64,000 nucleotides of DNA, from contig CM055271.1 in NCBI GenBank assembly GCA_029237695.1, positions 38,312,462-38,376,461 on the forward strand, written 5' to 3'. The translations under genes and the position numbers were made by a program. This DNA comes from Conchocele bisecta (lineage: Eukaryota; Mollusca; Bivalvia; Lucinida; Thyasiridae). Below the pieces are notes generated by a model, which saw only the letters and a list, made by a program, of their open reading frames with translations, searched no databases and was not told the origin of the DNA. Positions 20,586 through 31,867 of this stretch are shown here, piece after piece. How positions within the stretch are numbered: the stretch's first letter is position 1; each line of letters opens with the position of its first letter.

Positions 20586-21070
20586 GTTGGGGTCTCATAT
20601 GTTCGGCTTTCATCGGTATAACTACATATGAATAACAAGGCTTATAACTTTGGTCGGACACGGCCTCGTATCTTAACAAAATAAAATGTTTAAAATTGTA
20701 ATTGCCTATGCATTCTATGTATTTCTGCAGGATAATGATAATTCTTAAATGAACATATGAACTTTCCACTACAATATTGACATTAGAGCCCTAAACACAT
20801 TATTTCAGTTGTTATGATACGAGGTAGTGTCAGACTTAGGATAATCGGCTGTAATTTGATGTTCTTTGCATGATTATGTTCCAACTATGCTATTTCAGCA
20901 AGATAACAATACTTCTCAAATGAAAATGTGTATTTTCCGCCAAAATATTTAAATTATCGTTAATAAAATCGTGAAATTTGTTATGATACGAGGTCGTGTC
21001 CGACCAAAGTTATGAGCCTTGTTTTTCATACATGTATGTAGTTATACCGATGAAAGCTGAAATACGCCAA
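20586..21070. mobile_element. Long foldback element
   Basis: Arms of about 85 bases at 20586-20672 and 20984-21070 are inverted (TTATAACTTTGGTCGGACAC facing GTGTCCGACCAAAGTTATGA). About 310 bases of unrelated sequence lie between them. No protein is encoded. Confidence 0.8.
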
Positions 21071-21099
21071 ATGCCTGTGCCATATGTAAGGCACTCCAT

Positions 21100-21330
21100 T
21101 TTCTTTATAGGAATTAAATAAGTGTATAATAGTGTAACTATTCCACCAGTTTGAAAATGACGAGTGTCGTCATACATAATACAGACATAATCATTTGGTA
21201 ATCTTTACTAACAGTGACGCGTGTTTGTATAATGTATATGGTTATTTTGCTATGCCAATGAGGCAGGAAATTTCAAAAAGTTGATTTGCACAACTATTAG
21301 CCATATGTTATGCATGATTCGCTTTGTTTT
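21100..21330 (+). repeat. Dispersed repeat (GCCCACTCAGTAGGCACA family)
   Basis: TATAGGAATTAAATAAGTGT, CTATTCCACCAGTTTG and a CATATGCAAATGAGGCA-like end match copies at 39660-39800, 47840-48060 and 48060-48290. Confidence 0.65.
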
Positions 21331-21537
21331 ATAAAGTATGTGTTTTACTATTTCATCTGTCTTTTATATTTTCTGTATCCGTGAGCTGTGATTTTCTGAG
21401 CTATTAATAGTTATGTACTCAGAACAAGATGTGATGTACCCGCTACTAATCCACAATGAAGGTTACATCACTATATAGAGATAGATAGCCGTGCCAGACT
21501 GCGAAAGAAGAACAAATGTTTTCTTTGTGTGTGAGTC

Positions 21538-21580
21538 ACACTGTGTGTGTGTGTGGTGGTGGAATATGTGTGTGTCATCA
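21538..21580 (+). repeat. GT-rich microsatellite
   Basis: A short run of TGTGTGTGTGTG interrupted by GGTGGTGG, then TGTGTGTG. Confidence 0.7.
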
Positions 21581-22362
21581 GTAAATTAAATAAAAGGGCG
21601 TTTCCTTATGTAAATGTTGCTTTTATGATCTGGGGGCTGGGAGATGGGCGGTAGTTATATTCAGATAACTGCACCAATGATACAATAATCTTTCCATGCT
21701 TACCGAATCGTAAACACAACCAGTCAACACAGCCTCAGTCACAGCAGGCGATGCCTGTAGTGCAGGTCAGTGCGGCCTTCTTCCCTTCTTTTCCCGCTCA
21801 TGAAAGAAGTGTTTAACAGAAAATGGTTTTCCGCTGACCGCCGACATAAATGTTATGACCAGTCACGGCAGCAAACGCTTCCAATTATCGTAAGTTCATT
21901 ATCGTCGAACTGCCAGAAATCGGTCACTGCCTGTTTCCGGTCGGCCCCGGAGATTTAAAAAAAAATGCTTATTTTTTACGACAACACTGGTTGCGCGCGC
22001 ACCACATTGTTTACGCTGACTACCGAGCTGTCAAAGTTGTTTGCTGCATGAAAATAGGAGATTAGAAAGGTAATAACTGTTATAAAATCATGCCAAGTCC
22101 TAATTTAATGCATTTTCACTATAACCGAAAGTTCCCATTCATAAAATACCAAAAAAACCCTCAAAATAACAAGTTTATCAAATTTTTCATTCACCGTCTG
22201 CTAAAATGGATTATTTTCCAGGGCCCACGCACTTGCCAAGCGGTGTCAATCTACAGGTGTTGGCCAAAAGTGAGAGACAATTTATGCAGTTGAGTTATCA
22301 AATTATTTTTTTTCACCGATGATTTAGGCATATGTGTGAATGAGATATGCTTTTATGCATAG

Positions 22363-22548
22363 GTAAGAGGCACAGTCCGGACAAACAAAAGAGGCCATAC
22401 ATCATTTTAGTCACTTGGGGTGAATGTGAAAAATGCAAACGGTGGGTCCATTTGGCATTTTGTACACCAGTGAGAGTAATTAGGCGTGGGGACACATTTT
22501 TGTGCCCACACTGTGATGCTGCCATCGCTCCAACCCAGGACCAAGTAC
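22363..22548 (+). CDS. PHD-finger-type exon (gene 2, first recognised exon)
   Basis: The exon encodes RPYIILVTWGECEKCKRWVH, then LAFCTPVRVIRRGDTF and LCPHCDAA. The order C-x2-C-x3-W-x-H-x3-C, about 14 residues, then C-x2-C matches the second half of a PHD finger, which binds zinc and often reads histone tails. The first Cys pair is not in this exon and may lie upstream. The acceptor is TTATGCATAG ending at 22362 and the best donor is TAC|GTGAGT after 22548, giving phase 1. The next two exons continue in matching phase. It sits inside the large intron of gene 1 on the same strand, so it is either a nested gene or evidence that the sushi exons belong to two genes. Confidence 0.6.
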
Positions 22549-22723
22549 GTGAGTATACATTGTAAATAAGTTAAATCAGTTATTTGAAGTTAATTTGAGT
22601 TACATTTACAGTAATTTTACTTTTCCAAAGACTTAATAAAGTTTCATTGTGAATGTGTGTTATTTTGGGCATATCCTGTAGATGTCGCAAAATTGACTGA
22701 AAACCGGTTGTGAATTTCTGCAG

Positions 22724-22776
22724 TATTGGAAAGTGGGTCACCGGTGTTCACAGATGATTACTGGACATATTTCAAG
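22724..22776 (+). CDS. Gene 2, second exon
   Basis: A short exon has acceptor AATTTCTGCAG and donor TTCAAG|GTAATC. It enters in phase 1 as the previous donor requires and reads LESGSPVFTDDYWTYFK, ending in phase 0. The sequence has no known motif. The phase match on both sides is the evidence that it is real. Confidence 0.5.
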
Positions 22777-23182
22777 GTAATCTTTGTTAAAGTTACAGTT
22801 TTATAACAATGAAATGTTGTATTATAAGTGTGTATAACATTAATTTCATGACATGTCTTTTAATTAAGAATTATGTTGATAAACATGCTAGGTGACCGAT
22901 TTCTGGCAGTTCCAGGCTACATTTTAACTTGTGATGTTCCCGCGATCTAGCAACATATACGGCTCACTTGATTTACAATTTCAAACTGCCGGTTTACTCC
23001 GTGGGTCGGGCGCGAGTGTTACCGATACATATTAATTTTAAAAATGAAAAATTGTATTTATTTTTTACTTGGTTTCAGCCAAATACATTTTTATATTGCA
23101 TCTTTGTTACAATTTATTTCTAGAACGAACTCTAATACGCAATCCGCTACGAACAACACAACACTTGCTTACTTGATTTAAG

Positions 23183-23314
23183 GACATTCCACCTCAAATC
23201 GTGGATGTCAGTAAAACAAGTGTACCATACACTGCGATTCGGTCGCTCATCAACAGCAGCCAACCAGAACACGACTTACAATTCACTGCGGATTGGTCTC
23301 CATGCCAGCAGTAA
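23183..23314 (+). CDS. Gene 2, last exon
   Basis: After a TTGATTTAAG acceptor this exon starts in phase 0, as the previous donor requires. It reads DIPPQIVDVSKTSVPYTAIR, then SLINSSQPEHDLQFTADWSP and CQQ before a TAA at 23312. A GTAAGC donor overlaps the stop, so the exon could splice on instead. No domain is recognised. The upstream PHD-type exon suggests a chromatin or transposon-derived protein. Confidence 0.5.
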   Translation, partial: DIPPQIVDVSKTSVPYTAIRSLINSSQPEHDLQFTADWSPCQQ

Positions 23315-23763
23315 GCATATTCTATTTTTGTAAATCAGGGCAAATCAGGGACCGTCGATAACGACGACTTTTTTTAGGCCTGATGGGTTGACAAAACTTA
23401 CCTGTATCGCAAGCACAGGACATTTTTTAACACGGTAAACGGCTCTGTGACGCTGATTAATGTATTTTTTAACAATAATCAACGTAAATTGTTACAGTCA
23501 GGTGACGATTTCTATAATTTCAAAGGATTTTAATAGCCTGTTGATTTACCTGTTGCGCACCTTGTATCTTATACAAATAACAACAGACTATCAGATTAGT
23601 TGTTCCCATCACCTGTGCTTGAAACCAACGTCACGTCGGATTTTGACACTTGAAATAGTTGCGTCATATTTGCAATAAGTTGACGTTGTCCTATATATAA
23701 CCGTACGCTTTACTATGTGTGGCTCACAAACATTTTAATGCTGGATACGCGTAGCAGAATGTT

Positions 23764-23911
23764 ACAGTTGTTTCCATAGTGGTTCAGACAGTTGTTTCCA
23801 TAGTGGTTCAGACAGTTGTTTACATAGTGGTTCAGACAGTTGTTTCCATAGTGGTTCAGACAGTTGTTTCCATAGTGGTTCAGACAGTTGTTCCATAGTG
23901 GTTCAGACAGT
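23764..23911 (+). repeat. 24-bp minisatellite
   Basis: About six copies of CAGTTGTTTCCATAGTGGTT plus CAGA, with few substitutions and one single-base deletion. The open minus frame across it (repeating NHYGNNCL) is an artefact of the repeat. Confidence 0.9.
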
Positions 23912-24829
23912 TGTCTGTTGTTTCGGTTTCCTTCAAGGAAACACGTAGTGATTTTGTCGAATTTTGTTTCATATATGGACGACCTTTGAAACCAAATAAC
24001 CATACAACCGGTAATTTTTAGATAACACCATCACATAATCAGTATTATGTAACAAATAGAACTGGGCACAGGGCTTAATTCGTTTAATTTACTGTTTCGC
24101 CTGTCGAATGTTTCAAACGTCAACATAAAAATACGATTTGGAATTTTTCAGAAAAATAAGCGTATCACAGATGTATAATTATGGTAGTGTCAAAATATAC
24201 GCTGTTCCTGGCATATCGCATCATGGTGACGCTGGGCCAAACATGTTTTAGTATTTAGTGTGTTGGTATTGTGTCACATGCATATCTACTGCGACACAAT
24301 AATCATGGTTATATCAGATTATTGTAATACAAAATTGTATCCACCAAGGACTTAGCCTACTGATTTCTATATGTTATACCGCTTACGTGTTCGGTGTCAC
24401 GTAATATTTAGCGACTTTCAAAAATATCGCATTGAATCAGCCGTATGATTGCCGTTTGATAACAATGTAAATATTCTTTAAAATGACCACTTGTAAATAT
24501 GGTTATGTTTAGTAATTTTACTAGTATATTTGCAATCATTGCAGGCACTGATGCACAGGTCTCCAACATTTACACATTTAAGAAGTCCTACTTTGCCAGA
24601 TTGTTGTTACTTTTTCTTTCATTGTACTACATTGTACTAAATAATGCACGTCTGTGTGCTTTGTTTGTTATCAAAGGGCCGTTCTAGTCGGAGGTGTGTA
24701 AATAATATAAAACAAAAGCACATGCACACCTTAAACGCGTCTAAACTCAAATGAGCCGCTTCGAACAATAGTCGCAGGGTGTGGAGCGTCATTTCAACAA
24801 AATCAATGTTGTGATCGGGACAAATTTAG

Positions 24830-25245
24830 TCTGTTTGTTTGTTTGTTTATTGGTGTGTAACGGCCTATCAACAGCTAAGGTCATGTAAGGCCGGGCAAAC
24901 GGGTTCGATCCCATTTTGACCTGTTGCATTGGGGGGAAAATCCGAAAATCAGAACGGAATATTTACATCGAGAACAAATATATTCAGCCCTGAAATTAGA
25001 ATATCCTAACCTGGTGATAGGTCCATACCACACCAAAGTCACTTGGCCCCTTCCCCATAAACTAGGATTACGAATATCGTAATACTCACATAAAGGGTAT
25101 AACCAGATTCAACTGTCACATACAAAATGTCAAAGACGTATGTGAGGGCCAAACCAGGTCTCCAATCGGGATTCCGGTAAGACTGAACCCCGATCGTTAT
25201 TTTACCCATCGCGTGCTCCCACCTGCCACCCACAAATTTAGTGTG
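24830..25245. repeat. Dispersed composite repeat
   Basis: GTTTGTTTATTGGTGTGTAA, AACAGCTAAGGTCATGTAAG and a GGGTTCGATCCC box open this repeat, which then runs into the ACTTGGCCCCTTCCC family. The same order is at 51700-51960. The segment GAGGGCCAAACCAGG...ACCCACAAA at 25143-25238 recurs at 50930-51025. Confidence 0.65.
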
Positions 25246-25311
25246 TAAATCACTGACTGTGTTATAGTGTGCAGTTATGCAAGATACATGTACGTACGCC
25301 ATGGTGCTTTT

Positions 25312-25600
25312 CAGGGGTGGATCCAGGATTTCAGGTTAGGGTGGGGCGGGGGCGGGACTTCTTAATTGAAATTGTTTACTATACTTTCGAACTAGCACCG
25401 TTTGTTCATCGACCCAGTGGAGCTAGGGAGACTGCTAGGTGGGTCCGGCGGTATGCCCTCCGGAATATGTTTGATATTTACACCCCATTTTGCTGCGTTA
25501 TGGCGCATTTTAGAGCAAAAATACCTTTACTCGCCAAATTATAGGGGTGGTGGGAGGGGGTGGGGGGGGGGGCGCCGGGGTTTCCCCTACGTGAATCCGA
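25312..25600. other. Repeat-like G-rich stretch
   Basis: It begins GGGGTGGATCCAGGATTTCA, a sequence that looks like a transposon end, and contains a G-tract at 25548-25580 that could form a quadruplex. No gene is seen from 23320 to 26640. Confidence 0.35.
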
Positions 25601-26648
25601 CATTGTTTTTAGCATGGCTGTTTCTTTGCTTACAGATGCGCTGAATGTACTTTTTCTGAAACACAACAAAACTAAATTGCACATTTCATTTTCAAATTAA
25701 TTATTCCCGTCGACAGAATATACTGCCGATATTTTTATCGGGACATGTAACAATTATACAACCATGTATGTTACATCTCCACATTTTCCCGGCAGTGGCG
25801 GTGGTGCCAGTCTGGAAAGTGTGGGTCAGTGCAGCATTTTCCCATATACCTTCTACCTGCTAGTACGGGGAATGAACAGTCGATTTTCAGTTTGTTTAAA
25901 AATGCCCGTGGGTGTCCGACTACCCTCTAGACCCCATCGGACGCTGAAGTCATTGATATGTGCAGCCATAGGCCTATCCAAATTCTGGTAATTCATTTCT
26001 ACATAAATAAAATGCATTTGTTTCAATCACCGATACGATGTGCATATAATTTACAATTTTCAACACCAGGAATGCCGTTTAGTTTTTGGTCTTTGGTGAC
26101 GTATTGCCTAAATCAATAAATGACGTCACAATTAACTGTAAATGACGCCAATTCTTAAATAAATACATTGTATCTTTCTGACGACACACGTATATCACTC
26201 TATTATGGCGATGGTGGCAAATTACGAAGCCACAGGTCGGCTAATTATAGATTTAAAATCGATAGTTGTGCGTGTGTTTTGTTCACTACATGTACATATC
26301 ATAGTTTTATTCTGATGAATGTTTGATAGTATACATACTAACACTTGTAGATACATTTAGTCAATTAGTGCAACTTATCAGCAAATACAGTTTACAGCAA
26401 GCACCGTCAATGAGTCTATGAACACTCATTTCTACAGTAGGCTGTTGAGTTGCATTGTACAAACGTCGCCGTTTCAATAACTTCAGTTTCTCGATGGCGT
26501 TACGTTTTTTTTTCGTGCGTGATTCACATGGTGCTACAAAAAGTGAGATAAAACAAAAACTATTAAACATAATTGCATTTTCTTTTCAGAATATTGTTTT
26601 TGAAAGGTGTCCGCATCAAAAAATGTAAACAAATGCAAATTGAAAATT

Positions 26649-26690
26649 TTGTCATTAAGGCCGGTTTTCACAGAGTGCGGCACATATATA
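26649..26690 (+). repeat. Terminal motif of the virus-like element (left end)
   Basis: TTGTCATTAAGGCCGG, then TTTTCACAGAG and TGCGGCACATATATA. It is the inverse of 14787-14830 and lies 28 bases before the ATPase start codon. Confidence 0.75.
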
Positions 26691-26718
26691 ATCACAGATG
26701 CGTAACTCAACATCGAAG

Positions 26719-27195
26719 ATGGCCGATACGTCTCAGCACTCTACTAAAAAACCTCTGGGTTTTACGAAGGATGCCCACTCTGCCATAATATGTGGGCGGA
26801 CAGAATGTGGAAAAACGGTTTTCATCCTAGACTTGCTCGAGGGCTCCTAACGCGATGCCTTTCGACACATTGTGATCCTGTGTCCCACTGTGCGGTACGA
26901 CAAGACTTATCAGCGGCGCCCGTGGATATGGACCGACCCTGAGGTATACGTCGTTGACCCCGGCGACAGGCTTCACGATTGGCTGCGTGGCTTCTACGAG
27001 ACTGTTCGGCCAAGGCGGCGATGACCAAAAAGAAGGACATGCTCTCCGAGCTCGCATTTTCTGGCCGCCATGCGGGGCAAAGCGTATGGATCTCCACTCA
27101 GAAGTACAACGCCGTCCGCAAGGACCTGCGAGAGCAAACGAAATGGGTCGCATTCTTCCACTGCAAATACCAAGACTCATTCGATGACTGTTTTC
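26719..27195 (+). pseudogene. FtsK/HerA-type packaging ATPase, truncated and broken
   Basis: The start ATG gives MADTSQHSTKKPLGFTKDAH, followed by a Walker A motif, GRTECGKT, about 30 residues in. There is a TAA at 26848, then about 55 more residues in the same frame. The signal then moves to another frame near 27010. That later frame carries SVWISTQKYNAVRKDLREQT, which fits the sensor region after Walker B in A32-like packaging ATPases of Polintons and large DNA viruses. The C-terminal part is missing, because the frame runs into the 170-bp tandem repeat at about 27205. One stop, one frameshift and truncation make it non-functional. It belongs with the capsid block at 9.1-14.8 kb by its shared terminal motif. 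Confidence 0.7.
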
Positions 27196-27204
27196 GAGAG
27201 AACG

Positions 27205-27762
27205 ACGTTATCTCATCCCTTGATATATTACTTCAATATTCCAATACATAATACTTGTGGACAAATACCACACACCCATGCCTCCCTTAGTATGACCTTG
27301 ACCATTTGACATTCACAACTTTGAACTTTTTATTCACATTAAGAACTTCACCGGAGTTTCTCAATTCTGTCATAACTTCTACATCCCTTGGTGGATTACT
27401 TTAATATTTCAATACATCATACTTGAGAACAAACGCCACACATACATGCTGCCCTTAATATGACTTTGGCCGTGTGACCTTCACAAAATCAAACTTGTTC
27501 ACACATTAATAAGTTCGCAGGAGTTACTCTTTTCCTGTCATAACTTCTATATCCCTTGATGGATTACTTTAATATTTCAATATATCATACTTGTGGACAA
27601 ATGCGACACATCCACACTGCCCTTAATATGACCTTGACCGTTTGACCTATATAAATGTGTTTGTGAATACTTATCACTTTGGTTAAATAACTTTGCCACA
27701 GTTTCTCCAATCTGCTACCGGCGGCATTCGTGTGCCGACAGGCTACATTTCTTGCTGTACTT
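27205..27762 (+). repeat. Tandem repeat of about 168 bp, array 2, with Helitron-like end
   Basis: Diverged copies of the unit seen at 8340-8990 (CGGAGTTTCTCAATTCTGTC, GGACAAATGCCACACATCC-like) are followed by GGCATTCGTGTGCCGACAGG and CTACATTTCTTG. That ending is the same as the Helitron-like end at 19962, with CTTG instead of CTAG. Confidence 0.7.
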
Positions 27763-27764
27763 GC

Positions 27765-29205
27765 ATCAACTTTTATATCTGCTTTATATGGTTAACAGCA
27801 AACAATTGCCTCATTTGCCAACAATATTGCTTTTTTATATTCATTGCCTAATATGAAGACGTCATATCTTAGACACGGTTAGAAGCCCGATTTTTCAACC
27901 ATGTGAAGTACATCCAAACATGTGTATCTACAATGATTTCACAAGCCTCACCTTTTAGCAATTGTCGTTGTCGTTCCCTGCCGTTGGTGTGGTCGCAACA
28001 GAAGACGGGACAGGGCTTTGTATCGTGTGTTATATCGACCTGTATTATAAATAGGATACCGAACTTGGAAAAGCACGTGTTATTCTCCTTGGTACAACAT
28101 CCGGGTCGTCAACAGGGTTACAATTAACAGAGTGTGTCGGTTTGAACAATGCAACGTGACGTCAAATACACATTTCTACATGATTGCCGTTGTTTGACAT
28201 CGCTCACAGTCGTGCTCAAACGTACAGCGCGTGCTTTTTATACGCCCGTTTGAAAACGCGGACGGGCCTGCACAGCTTGTCCACGCAATAACTATAGGTC
28301 TACTTGACGGATTGTAACCAAATTCGGCGTACAAGTTTATCACGGCGAGACAAAGAAGCATATTGATTTTAAAAAAAACGGGACGTGTTATGTATTCACC
28401 TTTTTCACCGTTAGGTGTGTTCCGGGTACTAACTGATGTGGGATGATACCGATTGTTCTGCATCGTACACAGGTAGTTGGGACGATATGTATTGTATCAC
28501 AACGTCACTGGCTGAACCCAATACATGCGTAAAACTCCTTTATGGGTATAAAAAATCTATGTTTTTCTAGATTGTTGTCTTGTTTCTCATCCAAAGTATA
28601 TGGTGTGACCACTCATGTCTCATCGAGACGGTTCAAATGGTGGTCACATTACATATTTTCGACATAAAATAGGAAAAATATTATACATTTCCGTGATCGT
28701 GATGTATCTTCTGCTGATAATTGGTTCACCGTTAATGATATCGGCCGTATGGTCACTCACGTAGTGGATAGTTCAGTCCCCTGCAGTACTAGTCAGTAGT
28801 AAACAGTGTGGATCAGTAAACAGATTCATTATGAATCGTAATAAAAAAATTGAGACTGAAATTCAAATAAAGGGTGAATGATCGTAAACATGGAATAGTT
28901 AATCCTGGTTGGCCAGCATCCGCCTACATAGCCACTAAGGTACATTGGTATGGCTTTCCGCTCTGTATATATAATTTGTTGGGATAGGTTTACGTTATGT
29001 TAACTTCGGAGTTGTGTAAAGTGATTCAAAAATCATGAAGGTGGATATTACGTTTCATGTTTTACAGAACAGTAAGTAAGATTTGAAACTACCGTTTTGC
29101 ATGTGCCAGATCATTAGAAGATGTATGATTAGCTTTAGGAAATTTTGTCTCCACATGAGTATAAAAATGTGGAGCTTCACAAGATGATTGTAAAGTGATC
29201 TATTT
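27765..29205. other. Intron or intergenic stretch without genes
   Basis: I see no gene here. A small inverted pair (GTGACCACTCATGTCTCATC ... GGTGGTCAC) lies at 28604-28648 and resembles 35575-35600. Confidence 0.4.
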
Positions 29206-29209
29206 TACA

Positions 29210-29335
29210 CAATCAAAATTTTTAAATACCCAATTGCTTCAGAAATGATGGAGTGACAATACTCAATTACTAATTCCTTATCTGGAGCCCCCCTGCATAC
29301 GCTCATTTTTTCCTGTCTCAGCCACATATAACAAT
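29210..29335 (-). repeat. Dispersed repeat fragment (AAAACCCAATTG family)
   Basis: AAATACCCAATTGCTTCAGA ... CCTTATCTGGAGC matches 32164-32246. It ends about a dozen bases before the next exon's acceptor. Confidence 0.65.
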
Positions 29336-29347
29336 TTTCTATTACAG

Positions 29348-29686
29348 AATCCTGTAGGATTCCCGGGTACACATACGGGCTGGGTGTACTAGTAATCCTG
29401 AAAGACCGTGAAACTGTACGTCTGTCAGAAAACCGTGAGATACGACACAATGATACGGTGACACAGCTGTGCCCAGCGGGGCATTTTCCATCAGACAGGG
29501 TAGTGAGGTGTGACCTAGGGACATGGACGACTGCCGGGTGGACATCCCAAGGCGGGACCGAAGAAAGCATGGATATAGAAGAGGACAAGGAGATTGGGAG
29601 TTATGATGAAGGCGCGGTGGCAGATGGTATGGAGATAGAAATGGAGGATACGAAACTTGGAAATGTGTCATTCAGCGAGTTATCAG
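29348..29686 (+). CDS. Sushi domain, first part, with acidic insert (exon 6)
   Basis: This 339-bp exon has acceptor TTTCTATTACAG ending at 29347 and donor ATCAG|GTAGCC at 29687, phase 1 at both ends. It begins SCRIPGYTYGLGVLV, continues DTVTQLCPAGHFPSDRVVRC and DLGTWTTAG. That supplies three of the four sushi cysteines and the conserved Trp. Instead of closing with P-x-C, it runs into about 50 residues rich in Glu and Asp (MDIEEDKEIGSYDEG and MEIEMEDTKLG). The closing Cys appears in the next phase-matched exon (FPVC at the end of 32599-32691). If the donor is not used the frame stops at 29722-29724. Confidence 0.65.
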
Positions 29687-29957
29687 GTAGCCAGCTGTTT
29701 TCTATTATGGGCATGATGAGATAAGCCATGCGAATTTGTCAAAAGTTGACGAGATTTTTGAAGATAATCCCGCATTGCTATGATAATTTCGTCAGCTTTC
29801 GACGTCCGTTATAGAAGATATCACGGTTTCTGTAAATATATGTTCATCATAACTAGCACATCTTCTGAGGTACAAAGTGTCTTGTATCATAATTATCTCT
29901 ATGTAATCTGATCTCAATGGATGTGATAATGTAATACATTCAGTATAATTTTTGTAT

Positions 29958-30270
29958 CGAGCCCGCTTGTGGAAAGCGAGACATAGTGATCACAATGACG
30001 TCAGGGTGTCCGTGAGTCCGTCCGTGCGTGCGTCCGTGCCGTGCGTCCGTCCGTGCGTCCGTGCGTGCGTCCGTCCGTCCGAAATCTGCGTTAAAGTTTT
30101 TAAATACCTTATATCTCTGCAGTACTAAGTCACATTGAATCGAAACTTCATATGCTTATTAGTCATCATCCATATATTCACTACGTGTCTCACTCATGTG
30201 GCCCCTGTGCCCAAGGTCAAGGTCAAATGCCTCGGCGGGCTCGGCATGCAGGCCGCGGCCATCTGGTTTA
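29958..30270 (+). repeat. Dispersed repeat with CGTCCGTG simple repeat
   Basis: CGAGCCCGCTTGTGGAAAGC and GAGACATAGTGATCACAATG open it. A CGTCCGTG/CGTGCGTC simple repeat covers 30008-30080. The end AAATGCCTCGGCGGGCTCGG ... GCGGCCATCTGG recurs at 47165-47535 and 48985-49215. Confidence 0.7.
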
Positions 30271-30279
30271 ATTTAATAA

Positions 30280-30745
30280 ATTCATCCTTAAATTGAATAT
30301 TTCTCCCTCAAAGTGTACTTAGCAAGATAAATATATTTCGCAATATTGATGACATAGGCTACAGTTATAGAAAATATCACGGTTTCTGAGGTGCACATTG
30401 TCTTGTCTCATAATTATGTCTATGTAATCAGTAGCCGATTTCATCAAAATTGCAAATTATACTTATCTAGCTAAGTATACGTTGAGGGAGTAATCATTTA
30501 TTTTTCCCGAAATGCATTATTTCATATAGAACTAACGACTGCATTATATTTGATGAGTATTAGTATGCAGAATTATTATACTGAATTGATTACATTATCA
30601 CAGCCAAATTAGCTGTGATAATGTAATAAATTCAGTATAATAACAATTAATAAATGTATCCTTAAATTGAAAATTTCTCCCTCAAAGTATACTTTGCTAG
30701 ATAAGTATAATTTGCCATGTTGGTGAAATAGGCTACTGATATGAA
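30280..30745. mobile_element. Palindromic MITE, copy 1
   Basis: The centre pairs TTACATTATCACAGCCAAAT with AGCTGTGATAATGTAAT. The outer arms ATATTTCTCCCTCAAAGTGT and its partners occur on both sides. The second copy is at 56380-56640. Confidence 0.75.
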
Positions 30746-31131
30746 CGTTTGTATAAAGGGTCGTCTTCGGTATTTCGTCATTGACATTTGTAACATAACG
30801 CACCAGTCCCCGCATGCAATCAGTGGTCGTCGGTGGCAGCGGTTAGGCATTTGCATACCATCACCATAACCATACCCTTCGTATTCAAACGGCATCATTT
30901 ATCACCCTAATACACAGCTCGGCAAAAATAACGTATTTAAAGTGGCCCATATAGTCTTCGGACTGGTGACCACTATAAACAATCTGACCCAGTAGTAGCA
31001 GTCGGTATTTCGTCGATGTCGTATCCGCTTTTGACAGACTTACATCTAGTCCGAGTTCAAAACCAATTGAAATCGTGTTCGAATTCTGCTTTCGCAATAT
31101 GCGTGTTACAACACAGTTGTACAATCCATAT

Positions 31132-31352
31132 TACTGTCTGTTCCATGTTTTGCTGCCGACGAACATTTGGCTATTAAACACATTAAATCTAAAAAATATT
31201 TAAAAGTAAGTACTTTTTCATCAATAACAAAAATCCACCCATAGGAAAATGTTTTGGTGAGGGTAATTCTTTTGTTATTGATGAAAAAGTACTTAATTTT
31301 AAATATTGTTTAAATAAAGTGCGTCGGCAGCAAAACGTGGAACAGACAGTAG
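31132..31352. mobile_element. Palindromic MITE (ACTGTCTGTTCC family), copy 1
   Basis: It begins ACTGTCTGTTCCATGTTTTG and ends CAAAACGTGGAACAGACAGT. The middle pairs AAGTACTTTTTCATCAATAA with TTATTGATGAAAAAGTACTT. It is the compact member of a family also at 33850-34350, 34829-35356, 36860-37340 and 51960-52375. Confidence 0.85.
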
Positions 31353-31867
31353 TTGACGCCATATTGTTATCCAGCGTGTTTTTGTTGCTATTGCCAGTCA
31401 TTGTGAATTTTTAAATCATGATTGTGATACTTCTTGTCGTTTTATTGATGTTTAGTTTCGGTTTTAGCTCATAATAATGCGTTTTTAATTTCTTTTTGAT
31501 CTTATGGCGGCCATCTTGGACACTGGCGGCCATCTTGGACACGTACACTACATGTGCACCGTGACCATAAACATGCCTTACTCGTGGTCGTGGCTGGATA
31601 CATGTACATGGGGCTTATGGAATATGTAGCCGGTGTAGCTGCTCATTGGCCAGTGTACGGCTGTTTATTAACGCGCATAGATATGCTGAGACGGCTACAG
31701 CTATTAGATATCGTCATCGGTAGATGCTAGTATGTTATATCCCGGGGTATCTGTACTTTCTCGCAGAAACAAAAATTTCATGAGTTGTTGAAGTAGTTAA
31801 GGAAATGTAACTGGAAACGTGTAAGAAAAGCAATTGACGTACTAAATGTACATGTATACATACCCAG

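Noticed and set aside
23713..24003. 96-codon minus-strand ORF with repeating NNCLNHYG
   Set aside because: It is a translation of the 24-bp minisatellite.
25617..25660. Possible exon after TTTGCTTACAG
   Set aside because: The acceptor looks fair but the following frame is short, lacks a family pattern and lies in repeat-like G-rich sequence.
26649..26690. TTAA beside GGCCGG as a TTAA target-site duplication of a piggyBac-type element
   Set aside because: The sequence outside TTAA (TTGTCA) is also shared by both ends, so the repeat extends past TTAA and the true border is further out.
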